From NCBI RefSeq assembly GCF_015352425.1, contig NZ_JADKNH010000002.1, positions 382,208-446,207 on the forward strand: a DNA stretch of 64,000 nt, in the 5' to 3' direction. Every line of letters starts with the position of its first letter. Position 1 is the first letter of the stretch. Below the pieces are notes generated by a model. It did not search any database. It saw nothing but the letters and a program-made list of their open reading frames with translations, and was not told where the DNA came from. Position numbers and translations under genes: made by a program. This DNA comes from Fusibacter ferrireducens (GTDB taxonomy: Bacteria; Bacillota; Clostridia; Peptostreptococcales; Acidaminobacteraceae). This document shows, one piece after another, positions 45,137 through 54,727 of the stretch.

Positions 45137-46621
45137 TTAGCGGTTACTCAAATTTAATTTGATCATGCGTGCGAGTATCATCAGCCCTTGCTCTAAATCC
45201 TGTAAACTCGCATAAGAAAATGAAATTCTGATGTTCTTATTGCTGGAAACATCATAGATATTGCCCGGATTGATGACAACACCCTGTCTGTAACAAGACT
45301 CAAATAGACGATACATTTGAATATTTTTGTTCAGTGTGAGCCAAATGTAAAAACCACCAGCAGGTTTTTGCCATGTGGCTATGTCTGAAAAATATTGATC
45401 CAAAATCTTTAATGTGAAATCGCGCTTTATCTTTAGCTCATGTCTCAATGATTTAATAAAAGATTGATAATAGCCTTTGGCTAAAAATTCATAACACATC
45501 CACTGAGAAATGGAACTGCTGCCATAATCCGTCTGCATTTTAATATCCGCTAACCGATTGATGACCCTTTCACTCCCTACAATCCATCCCACTCTCATAC
45601 CAGCGGATAAGGACTTTGAAATACTCCCCATATACAAAACAGTTTCATTTTTATCCCCTGCTTTGATAGGCGCAGGGGGCTCTTCATCTAACCACAGTTC
45701 TCTATAGGTGTCATCTTCTATAATGGGCAATCTTTCTTTCTCACATAAAGACAAAATAGCCTTTCGCCTTTTGACAGACATCAAAACGCCTGTGGGGTTT
45801 TGAAAACTGGGAATGGTATATAAGAGCTCTGGCTTTTTCACAGAAGCTTTTCTAAGGAGATCCGCCACAATTAAACCTTCACCATCCATTGCAACACCTG
45901 TGAAATTGATGCCATGAGATTCAAATAAAGTGAGAGATTGAATATATGTGGCTTGTTCAGTTAACAGGGTTGCCCCTCTGCGCAATATGCCCATAGAGAT
46001 TAAATGCAAAGCCTGGAGCACACCCGAAACGATCAAAACCTTATTGGGATTCACATCGATTCCCATGGGTTTTAGATATTTGCAGACCTCTACTCGCAGC
46101 TGTAAGAGCCCCTTTTCTTCTTCATAACCCATGTAATTTACATCCATCAGCAAATGATCATAGATGGATTTCATATATTGCACTGGGGACATCTCAGGGG
46201 CAAGTTCTCCAGCTCCCAATCTGATCATCTTTGAATCCAAATTGAGCTCATTGATGATTTTAATGACATTGAGATTTGGCTTTTGATACCCGCTTTCAAT
46301 ATATTTTTCCCAATTTGGAGGTGCTTTGGAAGCCAAAACAGACCATGTGTTATTGACTATAATCGTGCCTGCACTCTTTTTGCTCTCTATAAGCCCCTCC
46401 GCTTTTAAGGCCTCATAAGCCTCAAGCACTGTACTTCTATTGACATCAAAAGCATTGGCCATTTCCATCTGAGTGGGCAGTCTATTCCCAATGGACCAGT
46501 CACCCAATGCAATTTTGTCTTTGATAAAATCAAAAATTTGCTTATGCATTGGGACAAGAGATTGCTTATCCGGCTTCCAATGGATTTGCGCTATATCAAC
46601 TTTTGTCACTTTATTTTTCAT
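45137..46621 (-). CDS. MocR-type GntR/aminotransferase regulator
   Basis: A 494-residue regulator with an N-terminal GntR winged helix (LPTQMEMANAFDVNRSTVLE) joined to a fold-type I aminotransferase-like domain that binds PLP (SFQNPTGVLMS, EDDTYRELW, and the Lys in YMGSISKSLSAGMRVGWI). MocR proteins sense PLP or amino-acid-PLP adducts. The ATG at 46621 has SD AGGTGAT; the 23 upstream codons are rejected. It is 257 bp upstream of the ornithine cyclodeaminase operon, in the same direction, and probably controls it. Confidence 0.88.
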   Translation of the reverse strand: MKNKVTKVDIAQIHWKPDKQSLVPMHKQIFDFIKDKIALGDWSIGNRLPTQMEMANAFDVNRSTVLEAYEALKAEGLIESKKSAGTIIVNNTWSVLASKAPPNWEKYIESGYQKPNLNVIKIINELNLDSKMIRLGAGELAPEMSPVQYMKSIYDHLLMDVNYMGYEEEKGLLQLRVEVCKYLKPMGIDVNPNKVLIVSGVLQALHLISMGILRRGATLLTEQATYIQSLTLFESHGINFTGVAMDGEGLIVADLLRKASVKKPELLYTIPSFQNPTGVLMSVKRRKAILSLCEKERLPIIEDDTYRELWLDEEPPAPIKAGDKNETVLYMGSISKSLSAGMRVGWIVGSERVINRLADIKMQTDYGSSSISQWMCYEFLAKGYYQSFIKSLRHELKIKRDFTLKILDQYFSDIATWQKPAGGFYIWLTLNKNIQMYRLFESCYRQGVVINPGNIYDVSSNKNIRISFSYASLQDLEQGLMILARMIKLNLSNR

Positions 46622-46795
46622 AAGATCACCTATTGCTATTGAATTCAATTGCCTCGATAGAACACGTAAAATCATCTGCGTCAAAGACATTTACAAAGAG
46701 TAGAGTGCATCAAATGATGTAACTCATACCGTTTAATTATATCATTCAATACCTTGAAATAAAGAGATCTTTTTTTGTATGCGTTTATTTATGGA

Positions 46796-47383
46796 TTACA
46801 GAGCTTTATACTTTCGAATCAACGCTTCCGGTTCAGGACTGTTCATCACGCTGGACATGATGCAAACACCCTTTGCACCCGCTGAGATTAAAGCTTTATG
46901 TCGCTCTGGTGTAATGCCCCCTATCGCCATAACTGGAATAGATGCATTAGAACTGATCTCTTTTATAAATGAAAGGCCTCTTGGTGCAATAGAGCTCTTG
47001 CAGTCCGTTCGAAAAACGTGCCCAGCGACCACTTGGGTTGCCCCTAAAAATGCAGCTAATTGCGCTTCTCTTACTGAATGTACTGCCACACTGATGATTT
47101 TAAATTCATCCAGCACGCGATATTCAGAGATAAATTGGTCGAATGGCAAGTGAATATAAAGATGGTTAAGCTTTTTCGAAAGATGAATATGAGAATGCAA
47201 CAAGAGCCTTGTATGATGTTTTGAAGCTATGTCTAGACATCGAATTGCTAGCTGCTCATAGTCATAAGCATCAAGATGCTTTGCCCTGAGTATGACTTGA
47301 TCGGGTTTGCCATTGCAGATGCTTTCAAATTGTTTTAAAAAGGAAAACCCCATTGATGCCTGATCCGTCACACAGATAATCAT
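46796..47383 (-). CDS. thiE: Thiamine phosphate synthase (ThiE/TenI family)
   Basis: A 195-residue TIM-barrel protein. Features are RLLLHSHIHLSKKLNHLYIH, ISVAVHSVREAQLAAFLGA (the HSxxE/G loop), VVAGHVFRTDCKSSIAPRGL, and PVMAIGGITPERHKALISAG, the phosphate-binding end. ThiE joins the pyrimidine and thiazole moieties; the family member TenI only aromatises the thiazole, and the sequence does not separate these fully. It ends the thiSFGHE operon and overlaps thiH by 4 bp. Confidence 0.82.
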   Translation of the reverse strand: MIICVTDQASMGFSFLKQFESICNGKPDQVILRAKHLDAYDYEQLAIRCLDIASKHHTRLLLHSHIHLSKKLNHLYIHLPFDQFISEYRVLDEFKIISVAVHSVREAQLAAFLGATQVVAGHVFRTDCKSSIAPRGLSFIKEISSNASIPVMAIGGITPERHKALISAGAKGVCIMSSVMNSPEPEALIRKYKAL

Positions 47384-48591
47384 CTGTCATCTCCTGTGTT
47401 AAATCCTCCTAAAGCAATATGATTCGAATAGACCGGTTGTAGACCCTTTAAGAGAATCATAGAGTGAATTTCAGCCACACTTCTGGGATCAGAGATCTCA
47501 AATTGTTCATCCCCTTTAACTTCCTCCACGTGTCCACCTACGCCGACGACAACACCTGCAGATATTTTAGTGGCACATACACCTACAGTATGATCTCTAA
47601 AATGTGCATTTTCTCTGGTGGATATTGTAATGCCTGCATAGGGCATAAATAATTTATAGGCGAGCATCACTTGAAATAATTCGACTTCTCCAACGCCATG
47701 GGTCTGCTTTTCCTCATGGTTGATATAAGGTCTGATTCTAGGTAAGGAAAATGCAATTTCAGCGCTTGGGTATTTTCTTTGTATCCAATAAGCATGCATT
47801 CCTGTTGCAAATGCATCTTTTCTAAAATCATCCAGTCCCAAAAGTGCGCCAAATGAAACCCCATACATACCTCCCATCAATGCCCGTTCCTGAGCATGAA
47901 AACGATAGGGGAAAACACGCTTTGGCCCCGATAAATGAACAGATTCATACTTCTCAAGATTATAAGTTTCCTGATAGACAGATACAAAATCAGCGCCACA
48001 CTCATGTAAATAACGGTATTCATCTGAATTGAGCGGATAGATTTCAATCCCAATGGTTGAAAAATAAGTCTTAGCTATTTTAATGGCCTCCCCAATATAC
48101 TGAATGTCTGATTTTTGACGCGATTCACCTGTCAGTAGCAGAATTTCTTTTAAACCTGTTTCTGAGATGGTTTTGAGTTCAATACGAATTTCTTCAAGTG
48201 ACAACTTGCCGCGTTTGATCTTATTTTTACAATTGAAACCGCAGTAAACGCAATGATTTTCACAATAATTGGATATATAGAGCGGTGTAAACAATTGAAC
48301 TGAATTGCCAAAGTGTTTATGCGTCAAGGTTTTTGATTTTTGTGCCATTTCTTCAAGATAGGGCTTTGCAGCAGGAGAGAGTAAGGCCGCAAAATCGCTT
48401 GGATCTAAGCGATCTTTTGAGAGTGCATATGCCACATCATGCGCCTTATATTGTTCAGCATCATAGTTTGAAACCATCGAAAGCACCTTTTCAAAAACAT
48501 CGGATTCAATTTTCTCCATGTTTGAAAGATAAGACATTGGATCTGTCTTCATCTTTTGGGTTATCTTCATCTTTGAATTTGCCTTCATCAT
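47380..48591 (-). CDS. thiH: 2-iminoacetate synthase ThiH (radical SAM)
   Basis: A 403-residue radical SAM enzyme that splits tyrosine into dehydroglycine and p-cresol for thiazole synthesis in anaerobes. The iron-sulfur motif is [11 protein letters not shown] (C-x3-C-x2-C). Other marks are [51 protein letters not shown], and [12 protein letters not shown]. The N-terminus carries a low-complexity KMKITQKMK tail that may include alternative start sites. It overlaps thiG by 4 bp. The choice of ThiH over the glycine oxidase ThiO fits an anaerobe. Confidence 0.93.
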   Translation of the reverse strand: MMKANSKMKITQKMKTDPMSYLSNMEKIESDVFEKVLSMVSNYDAEQYKAHDVAYALSKDRLDPSDFAALLSPAAKPYLEEMAQKSKTLTHKHFGNSVQLFTPLYISNYCENHCVYCGFNCKNKIKRGKLSLEEIRIELKTISETGLKEILLLTGESRQKSDIQYIGEAIKIAKTYFSTIGIEIYPLNSDEYRYLHECGADFVSVYQETYNLEKYESVHLSGPKRVFPYRFHAQERALMGGMYGVSFGALLGLDDFRKDAFATGMHAYWIQRKYPSAEIAFSLPRIRPYINHEEKQTHGVGEVELFQVMLAYKLFMPYAGITISTRENAHFRDHTVGVCATKISAGVVVGVGGHVEEVKGDEQFEISDPRSVAEIHSMILLKGLQPVYSNHIALGGFNTGDDR

Positions 48592-49361
48592 AAGATTTCA
48601 CCTAAGAATCCTGTCAATGGACTAGAGGCTTCTCCTCTCCGCTCTAGGACTCTGCCAAGACCTGCTAAATAAGCCGCACGTCCAGATTCAATTGCCAATT
48701 TAAATGCAGTTGCCATTAAAGCGACGTCTTTAGCTGTGGCAATGGCTGTATTTGCCATAACTGCCGCACATCCAATTTCCATAGCTTCACAGGCTTGAGA
48801 TGGTTTGCCAATCCCTGCATCCACAATGACTGGCAGTTCTATCTCATCTATAAGCATCTCTATGAAAGCTTTTGTAAGAAGACCCTTGTTACTGCCAATC
48901 GGAGCGCCCAGTGGCATCACAGCTGCAGCCCCAGAACTGACGAGATCGCGTGCAACATTTAAATCTGGATACATGTAGGGCATGACAATAAATCCCTCTT
49001 TTGCAAGTGCTTCTGTTGCTCTAAGTGTTTCATAATTATCTGGCATCAAGTATTTAGAATCTCTGATGACTTCTACTTTGATAAAATTGCCACATCCCAG
49101 TTCACGTGCTAGTCTTGCAATCCTAACGGCCTCTTCAGCGCTTCTTGCCCCAGAAGTATTGGGTAAAAGCGTAATCCCTTTTGGCATGAAATCTATGATA
49201 TTTGCTTCGCCATTTTTGTTGGCACGTCTCACGGCAATGGTTGCCATTTCAACGCCGCCGTTTTGAATCACAGCATCGGTCATATCCAGTGAAAACTTAC
49301 CTGAACCCAGTATAAATCTGGAATTAAATTCATGTCCACCTATGATCAATTTATCTTTCAT
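48588..49361 (-). CDS. thiG: Thiazole synthase ThiG
   Basis: A 257-residue TIM-barrel enzyme that assembles the thiazole phosphate from deoxyxylulose phosphate, dehydroglycine and the ThiS thiocarboxylate. Typical stretches are [51 protein letters not shown] with the Schiff-base Lys, [14 protein letters not shown], and [28 protein letters not shown] precedes the ATG. It lies 30 bp after thiF. Confidence 0.94.
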   Translation of the reverse strand: MKDKLIIGGHEFNSRFILGSGKFSLDMTDAVIQNGGVEMATIAVRRANKNGEANIIDFMPKGITLLPNTSGARSAEEAVRIARLARELGCGNFIKVEVIRDSKYLMPDNYETLRATEALAKEGFIVMPYMYPDLNVARDLVSSGAAAVMPLGAPIGSNKGLLTKAFIEMLIDEIELPVIVDAGIGKPSQACEAMEIGCAAVMANTAIATAKDVALMATAFKLAIESGRAAYLAGLGRVLERRGEASSPLTGFLGEIL

Positions 49362-49391
49362 AATATCCCTGCTTTCTCGACTTTTGTCATA

Positions 49392-50201
49392 CTATACGGT
49401 CTCTAAATTAAGTAACAATCTCAATATCATGTTGGCTTGATGCCCTGCGCAAATATGAACTCTCGGTGCCATGAGTCCATTTTCAAATGTGGCTTCTGTT
49501 ACCATGTCACCACAAATATAAAGATTTTTAAACTTTTGAATCGTCTTAATGGTATTGGCACTTGAAAATCCTGCCATACCTGAACCTGAGACAATTTTAA
49601 CATTTGGATTTTCGTTTAATAGGGTATTGATGAGCATTGCTTTCTCAGTTGAGCTGTCAAATGCCTCACAGACAATTTCACAATCCGCAATCATCGAAAG
49701 CGCATTTTCTACAGTCAACTTTGTCTGGATGGATTCCACTTTTGTATAGGGGTTGATCCCTTTGATGATTTGTTTCAAAGCCTCAGATTTGGACAGTCCA
49801 AGATGCTGTATGTGATAAGCTTGGCGATTGAGATTACTCGGTTCTACAATGTCAAAATCAATGAGTTTTAAATATCCCACACCTGTTCTGGCAAGCATGA
49901 TGGCCACGTTGGAACCCAAGCCTCCCAAACCTGCAATACAGACCCTTCCCTGCTTGACTTTGTGATGAACTGCGGGTGTATTCCTCGCCATCAACATGGA
50001 TTCTAAAGTGCTTTCGTCTGGCATTTCACCTCTTTTGATCAATACGACATTATCGCCATCTGCCAAAGCATAGCTTGCCTCTTTATTAAACCCATTCACA
50101 ATGATGACATCAGAGTCACTCTGAATTTCGCTGATCAACTGCTGGATTGTCCTCGAACCTGTTTCAAAAGTTTTTCCGTTTAAAGTGATTTGAGTTTGCA
50201 T
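49392..50201 (-). CDS. thiF: ThiS adenylyltransferase ThiF with N-terminal ThiS-like domain
   Basis: A 269-residue E1-like enzyme that adenylates the C-terminus of ThiS. The ATP-binding motif is GRVCIAGLGGLGSNVAIMLA, then LIDFDIVEPSNLNRQAYHIQ. Residues about 1-62 form a ThiS-like ubiquitin fold (MQTQITLNGKTFETG and DGDNVVLIKRGEMP) that lacks the terminal Gly-Gly and so cannot carry sulfur. A ThiS-like leader is common in clostridial ThiF. The zinc cysteines of E. coli ThiF are not obvious. The ATG at 50201 follows GGAGGAGG and starts within 6 bp of the thiS stop. Confidence 0.9.
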   Translation of the reverse strand: MQTQITLNGKTFETGSRTIQQLISEIQSDSDVIIVNGFNKEASYALADGDNVVLIKRGEMPDESTLESMLMARNTPAVHHKVKQGRVCIAGLGGLGSNVAIMLARTGVGYLKLIDFDIVEPSNLNRQAYHIQHLGLSKSEALKQIIKGINPYTKVESIQTKLTVENALSMIADCEIVCEAFDSSTEKAMLINTLLNENPNVKIVSGSGMAGFSSANTIKTIQKFKNLYICGDMVTEATFENGLMAPRVHICAGHQANMILRLLLNLETV

Positions 50202-50205
50202 GTAA

Positions 50206-50400
50206 TCAACCTCCTCCAACGAAACTCACCACTTCGAGCCGTGTGGAATCCTCTATTAATGTATTTTCATATGCGGACTTTGGAACAATTTGACCATTCA
50301 TTTCAGTGGCTATTCTGTTCAGATCATAGCCTTCACTTTCAAGAAATGCCTTTAGTGTCATCGATGCTCTTAATGGGTGTAAAGTGCCATTGATAAACAT
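50206..50400 (-). CDS. thiS: Sulfur carrier protein ThiS
   Basis: A 64-residue ubiquitin-like sulfur carrier ending in SFVGGG, the Gly-Gly tail that is thiocarboxylated. Core features are MFINGTLHPLRASMTLKAFL and ATEMNGQIVPKSAYE. The ATG at 50400 has SD GAGAGGAG; the open frame upstream runs into the riboswitch and is non-coding. It is the first gene of thiSFGHE, controlled by the TPP riboswitch at 50468-50600. Confidence 0.92.
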   Translation of the reverse strand: MFINGTLHPLRASMTLKAFLESEGYDLNRIATEMNGQIVPKSAYENTLIEDSTRLEVVSFVGGG

Positions 50401-50467
50401 TTTGATCTCCTCTCTAAAATTGATCTTCTCCATTTGAAACGCGGACAGATCGCCACCTAATTGACAT

Positions 50468-50600
50468 AAAAAAAACAGATGCCTCAAAAGGACATCTGCA
50501 GTTTCAAATATAATCAAGTTTCCTACGTTGGCATTATCCAAATCAGGTACGGTCGAAGTTCAATTACTTCCTCTCAGCCTGAAATACAAGCTCCCGAGAA
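50468..50600 (-). promoter_or_regulatory. TPP riboswitch with terminator upstream of thiS
   Basis: On the - strand the aptamer starts TCTCGGGAGC, contains CAGGCTGAGAGGAAG (pyrimidine-sensing CTGAGA), then CGACCGTACCTGATTTGGAT and AATGCCAACGTAGGAAACTT (pyrophosphate-sensing GATNTGGATAATGCCA-type arm), ending near 50516. A terminator hairpin follows (GCAGATG with CATCTG, then eight T, 50468-50499). TPP binding should end transcription before thiS. All core TPP motifs are present in the right order. Confidence 0.95.
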
Positions 50601-50714
50601 TATTCAATTTTTAGTTATTCATTTGTTTTTTAATGCATCTGCACTAACTCGTGTTTATTATAGTATAAAAAAAATTATTCGTCAATTCTAATAGGGGGCC
50701 TTTATTTAAAATCA

Positions 50715-52109
50715 CTATGTCATAATCATGTTGTAGAGTTTAGAGACACTTTTAGGAATGTCTTCAATCTTCAAATGGCCATATCCCAACATCAGCTGAT
50801 CCAAGTGATCGCCTTTAACAATACAATAGTGCTCTATTGGAAACACGCGAATACCTGCATCTTGACTTTTTTTCACGAAGACTTCATCGAACTTAGCACC
50901 ATGAACTTGCAGAACGAGATGCAATCCAGTCTCATCACCTAATATGGTACACTGCTCTCCAAAGTATTTATAAATAGCTTGCGTTAATGCCAAACGCTTT
51001 TTTTCGTACAATCGACTGATTTTTTGAATATATTTGTCTAACTTTCTCTGTCTTAAAAATGCCGTCAATGCCGCTTGCTCTACGATTGGGTTTTGAACAT
51101 CAAAGTGCTTTCTCAAATACATCCAATTAGCCTGTAACTTTGGCGGCAATATCACAAAACCAATTCTCAATGCAGGATACAAACTCTTGCTAAATGAGCC
51201 CGTATAAAGTACTTGTTCACTATCCAAAGCATAAAGCGGACTCACCGCTGCCCCTCTATATCGAAATTCGCTGTCATAATCATCCTCTATAATGTAGAAA
51301 TGCCTTTGTCTTGCAAGTTTAATCAGCTCTATTCTCCGCTCTGCCGTGAGAATACTTCCCAGTGGAAATTGATGTGAAGGCGTGACATATACAGCTGAAA
51401 TATCATGACCATTCAATAAAGATGTCTTCAAACCCTCTTGATCCACTGGGATGCTTAAAATAGAATTGCCACTACTCTCAATCACTTCCAGAAGCCCTTT
51501 GTGACAAGGATCTTCCACTGCAAAAGGCACACCCTCTTTGGACAACATGGTCACCAGAATGCTAAGGGCTTGTGTCGTGCCAGAAGTGATAAAAATATCT
51601 TGCGGTTTTGCAGACAAGCCTCTTTTTCTAAATAACCAATGGCTTATTTCCACTCTAAGCGCCTCATAACCAGCCGTCCCAAAATAGCCTAAATCATTGT
51701 CGCTTAACTGCTCAAATGCCTTGTACATCATCTGATTCCAAACGTAACGTGGAAAAAGACTCACATCGGGTTGCCCAGTTTTAAAATCGACAATAAAGCT
51801 TTGCTCACTCCCTTGAATCACTGGGAACAGCACTTCCTCATAATGCTTCTGATGTTTTTCAAGGTAAAGTCCTTCTTTGACCCTTGTTGGCGCACCTTGG
51901 CGCGTCACAATAAACCCCTCTGTTTCAAGCATGTCATAGGCTTCATTAACCGTGCTTCTTGATACCGACATGTCTTTAGCCAACCCTCGACTCGATGGCA
52001 AAGCTTCTCCAGATTGAATCTTGCCCTCTAGAATCAAATCTTTCATCGCATAAAAAAGCTGTCTTGACAATGAAATTTCATTTTCTCTTTCCAATTTGAT
52101 TTGCCACAT
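50715..52109 (-). CDS. MocR/PdxR-type GntR/aminotransferase regulator
   Basis: A 464-residue regulator. The N-terminal GntR winged helix is LPSSRGLAKDMSVSRSTVNE. The C-terminal aminotransferase-like domain has YVTPSHQFPLGSILT, EDDYDSEFRY and the PLP Lys in YTGSFSKSLYPALRIGFV. SD GGAGGG precedes the ATG. It is divergent from an EamA exporter gene; three AACTGG boxes lie between them, so it probably controls that exporter and itself in response to PLP or an amine/amino acid. The other MocR in the window (45137) belongs to a different operon. Confidence 0.9.
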   Translation of the reverse strand: MWQIKLERENEISLSRQLFYAMKDLILEGKIQSGEALPSSRGLAKDMSVSRSTVNEAYDMLETEGFIVTRQGAPTRVKEGLYLEKHQKHYEEVLFPVIQGSEQSFIVDFKTGQPDVSLFPRYVWNQMMYKAFEQLSDNDLGYFGTAGYEALRVEISHWLFRKRGLSAKPQDIFITSGTTQALSILVTMLSKEGVPFAVEDPCHKGLLEVIESSGNSILSIPVDQEGLKTSLLNGHDISAVYVTPSHQFPLGSILTAERRIELIKLARQRHFYIIEDDYDSEFRYRGAAVSPLYALDSEQVLYTGSFSKSLYPALRIGFVILPPKLQANWMYLRKHFDVQNPIVEQAALTAFLRQRKLDKYIQKISRLYEKKRLALTQAIYKYFGEQCTILGDETGLHLVLQVHGAKFDEVFVKKSQDAGIRVFPIEHYCIVKGDHLDQLMLGYGHLKIEDIPKSVSKLYNMIMT

Positions 52110-52118
52110 ACGCCCTCC

Positions 52119-52168
52119 AACTGGTATGTAAATTATAAAGTTTAACTGGATATTGTAACGAACCAGTT
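52119..52168. promoter_or_regulatory. AACTGG boxes between MocR and EamA genes
   Basis: Three related sites lie in the divergent control region: AACTGGTAT (52119-52127), AACTGGATA (52144-52152) and, inverted, GAACCAGTT (52160-52168). Direct plus inverted half-sites are a common arrangement for MocR-family operators. The assignment to the adjacent MocR protein is inference. Confidence 0.6.
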
Positions 52169-52223
52169 TTAAGTGTTATTATTCTACCATATTTACAACC
52201 CAAAATAAAGGAGGCAATAACAC

Positions 52224-53159
52224 TTGGAAAAATTTAAAGGTAGATTCTATTTAGCCGTTGGATTCATATTTGCTGGTACTGCCGTCATCGCCGCACGTTT
52301 TGTATCGGGTTTTCTTGGGCCCTTTACAATTACAGCGGTAAGCTTACTTGCCGCACTTGTGATATTAGTACCATTTAATTATTTAAAAATTCAAGCGGCT
52401 CTAAAGCTCATGAAAAAAACAGACTGGCTTATGATCAGCTTGCAAGCTTTTTTTGGCATTTTTTTATTTAGAGCTTTCCTGCTTTTTGGTCTTCAAAAAA
52501 TCAGTTCAACTGAGGCAGGCGTTTTGATCGGAACAGCACCGATACTCACAAGTATTTTAGCGTATACTTTACTTAAGGAAAAAGTAACTTTAAGGACAAT
52601 CATAGGTATTTTATGTGCTGTTTTAGGAATCATCTTGCTACAAGGGGCACATTTCTCAAATTTTACATTAAGCCAATCCATTGGAACCATACTTGTATTA
52701 GGCGCAGCTGCTTGTGAATCTCTCTTCAATATTCTCTCTCGCTTTCACAGCTTAAATAAAGCTACTGGCAATATGGATCGCATGCCTCCAGTTGTTCAGT
52801 CCCTACTTGTTTCTGCAATTGCCTTTATCTTTTGTCTTTTACCTGCTCTGGCAGAACATCCTGTTTCATCATTAATTGCACTTGATTGGATAGGGTGGCT
52901 TTCACTATTATGGTATGGCCTTTTCGTCACAATTTTATCCTATGTCCTATGGTATGCGGGTATTAAAAGGTGTACTGCCCATACCGCTGCCGCATTTTCC
53001 GGTTTAATGCCATTTACATCGATGATCTTATCGCACTGGGTTCTATCGGAAAGCATCACCTCTTTACAATGGATTGGCGGTGGACTTGTCATACTTGGGG
53101 TGATTATCATAGGCATTTCTCAATCATATGAAAGTGAAACGCCAGAGTTTCAAACTTAA
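52224..53159 (+). CDS. EamA/DMT-family transporter
   Basis: A 311-residue membrane protein with ten segments, two EamA repeats. Repeat 1 ends around KEKVTLRTIIGILCAVLGII; repeat 2 has GLMPFTSMILSHWVLSESIT and GGGLVILGVIIIGI. Members export amino acids, metabolites or drugs. The start is TTG at 52224 after AAAGGAGGC. It is divergent from a MocR regulator and upstream of the lrp-lysE pair. The C-terminal tail ends in QSYESETPEFQT and is cytosolic. Confidence 0.87.
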   Translation: MEKFKGRFYLAVGFIFAGTAVIAARFVSGFLGPFTITAVSLLAALVILVPFNYLKIQAALKLMKKTDWLMISLQAFFGIFLFRAFLLFGLQKISSTEAGVLIGTAPILTSILAYTLLKEKVTLRTIIGILCAVLGIILLQGAHFSNFTLSQSIGTILVLGAAACESLFNILSRFHSLNKATGNMDRMPPVVQSLLVSAIAFIFCLLPALAEHPVSSLIALDWIGWLSLLWYGLFVTILSYVLWYAGIKRCTAHTAAAFSGLMPFTSMILSHWVLSESITSLQWIGGGLVILGVIIIGISQSYESETPEFQT

Positions 53160-53311
53160 AAATTTATATAATTCTGCCCACATTCAGTATAAATTCAATA
53201 ATTTTTTAGGTTTTCATCCCATCTTTCCTCACATTTAATTGAATATTTGCGAATATGTTTACAAATATAATGCCAAGTCATATAATATAGCCAAAAGTGA
53301 GGAGGGTTACA

Positions 53312-53770
53312 ATGGATAGGATTGATTTTGATATTTTAGCGATTTTAAATCAAAATGGTCGTGCAACTGCAACTGAAATCAGCAGGCAAGTCAATTTATC
53401 GATCCCAGCGGTTTCAGAGCGTTTAAGAAATCTTGAAGACTCTGGCGTCATAGAAGGTTATGCTGTGAAGATCAATCGTAAGGCACTCGGACTGCATTTG
53501 ATGGCATTTATCTTCGTCTCTGTCGATACACCAGATCATACTGAAAAGTTTAGAGAAGTGATTACCACTTTTCCAGAAGTCCTTGAATGCAATCACATCA
53601 CTGGCGAATACGGGTATCTCCTAAAGGTGCTTCTTGAAGATACTGAGGCACTTGAATATTTCATCAGCAAAAAACTCAAATGCATTGCTGGCGTTCAAAA
53701 CTCAAATACGACTATTAATCTATTGACTCTAAAAGAAAGTATCAATCGGGTGATGTACAATGATTTATAA
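53312..53770 (+). CDS. Lrp/AsnC-family regulator
   Basis: A 152-residue leucine-responsive-type regulator with N-terminal helix-turn-helix (ATATEISRQVNLSIPAVSER) and C-terminal RAM domain (HITGEYGYLLKVLLEDTEAL). The ATG at 53312 follows GAGGAGGG; a GTG 15 bp upstream is rejected because it overlaps the SD. Its end overlaps the lysE-type gene by 11 bp, so the regulator and the exporter are translationally coupled, a usual arrangement for amino-acid-controlled export. Confidence 0.9.
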   Translation: MDRIDFDILAILNQNGRATATEISRQVNLSIPAVSERLRNLEDSGVIEGYAVKINRKALGLHLMAFIFVSVDTPDHTEKFREVITTFPEVLECNHITGEYGYLLKVLLEDTEALEYFISKKLKCIAGVQNSNTTINLLTLKESINRVMYNDL

Positions 53771-54443
53771 AGGCTTTCGACTGGGGATGGTCCTGCAATT
53801 GGCGATTGGACCCGTGTGTCTCTTCATATTTCAAACTTCTGTTAACGCAGGTTTCTTTAATGCTTTTCTCGGTGTTATCGGTGTTGTCTTGGTAGATGGC
53901 CTGTTTATACTCTCCGCTATTTTAGGACTCGGGGCTCTTCTTGAAAAAAATAGATCCCTTAAATCCAAATTAGGTTATTTAGGTGGTACAATCTTAATTA
54001 TTTTCGGGCTAAGCACTGTTATCAATATCTTTGGCATTGCCATGATCCCAAGCTTTAGCCTTAACACTAAAACGACTTCAAATATCTTGATTAAAACGTT
54101 TCTCATGACTTTGTCCAATCCCTTGACCATTATCTTTTGGGCTGGAATGTTTACTGCAAGTCTCGAAACAGAAAACTTAAACAGCAGACAAGTTTATGAG
54201 TTCGGACTGGGCGCATTATCTGCTACATTGATCTTCATGAGCTCTGTCGCTCTATTAGGCAGTTCATTATCTATATTCATATCTGATTTTTTTCTTAAGG
54301 GACTCAATTTATGTACGGGGTTATTCTTGATTGGATTCGGTATAAGATCATTAATTAAAAATTATAAGGATCAGAATTATAAGGATCAGAATTATAAAAA
54401 TCAGAATTATAAAAATCAAACTCATGAAGTTCAAAATCGATAA
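53760..54443 (+). CDS. LysE-family amino acid exporter with repetitive tail
   Basis: A 227-residue membrane protein with six segments of the LysE/RhtB translocator family. The N-terminal conserved stretch is GMVLQLAIGPVCLFIFQTSV and the second is FLMTLSNPLTIIFWAGMF. The last 27 residues are a hydrophilic low-complexity tail of four NYK(D/N)Q repeats encoded by a 15-bp tandem repeat (54360-54419). The tail is cytosolic and probably dispensable. It is coupled to the upstream Lrp gene, which likely senses the exported amino acid. Confidence 0.85.
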   Translation: MIYKGFRLGMVLQLAIGPVCLFIFQTSVNAGFFNAFLGVIGVVLVDGLFILSAILGLGALLEKNRSLKSKLGYLGGTILIIFGLSTVINIFGIAMIPSFSLNTKTTSNILIKTFLMTLSNPLTIIFWAGMFTASLETENLNSRQVYEFGLGALSATLIFMSSVALLGSSLSIFISDFFLKGLNLCTGLFLIGFGIRSLIKNYKDQNYKDQNYKNQNYKNQTHEVQNR

Positions 54444-54518
54444 AGGGATACTCTACCCTCTTGATATTAAATAAACCCAATATTCAAAAAAATCTACATC
54501 AAACAATATAAGAGTCAT

Positions 54519-54720
54519 AACAACATTTGTGCCATCTCCGATGACTCAAAACGATTTTCGCTGACGCTGTTTGAGGGTGAACATCCCTCAGCACAGCTTT
54601 CGGCTCAAATCTTGCATACAACAACATTTGTGTCATCTCCGATGACTCAAAACGATTTTCGCTGATGCTGTTTGAGGGTGAACATCCCTCAGCACAGCTT
54701 TCGGCTCAAATCTTGTTGTT
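54519..54720 (+). repeat. Structured intergenic repeat, locus D (two tandem units)
   Basis: Two head-to-tail 101-bp units (54519-54619, 54620-54720) that differ at only a few positions. The junction is CTTGCATACAACAACATTTG. Each has the short hairpin GTCATC-TCC-GATGAC (or a close variant), the core CGATTTTCGCTGA, and GCTGT/ACAGC. The array ends in TTGTTGTTT, immediately before the nfnB terminator, between two convergent genes. The preceding 75 bp (54444-54518) hold no gene. Confidence 0.88.
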
Positions 54721-54727
54721 TAAAAAA

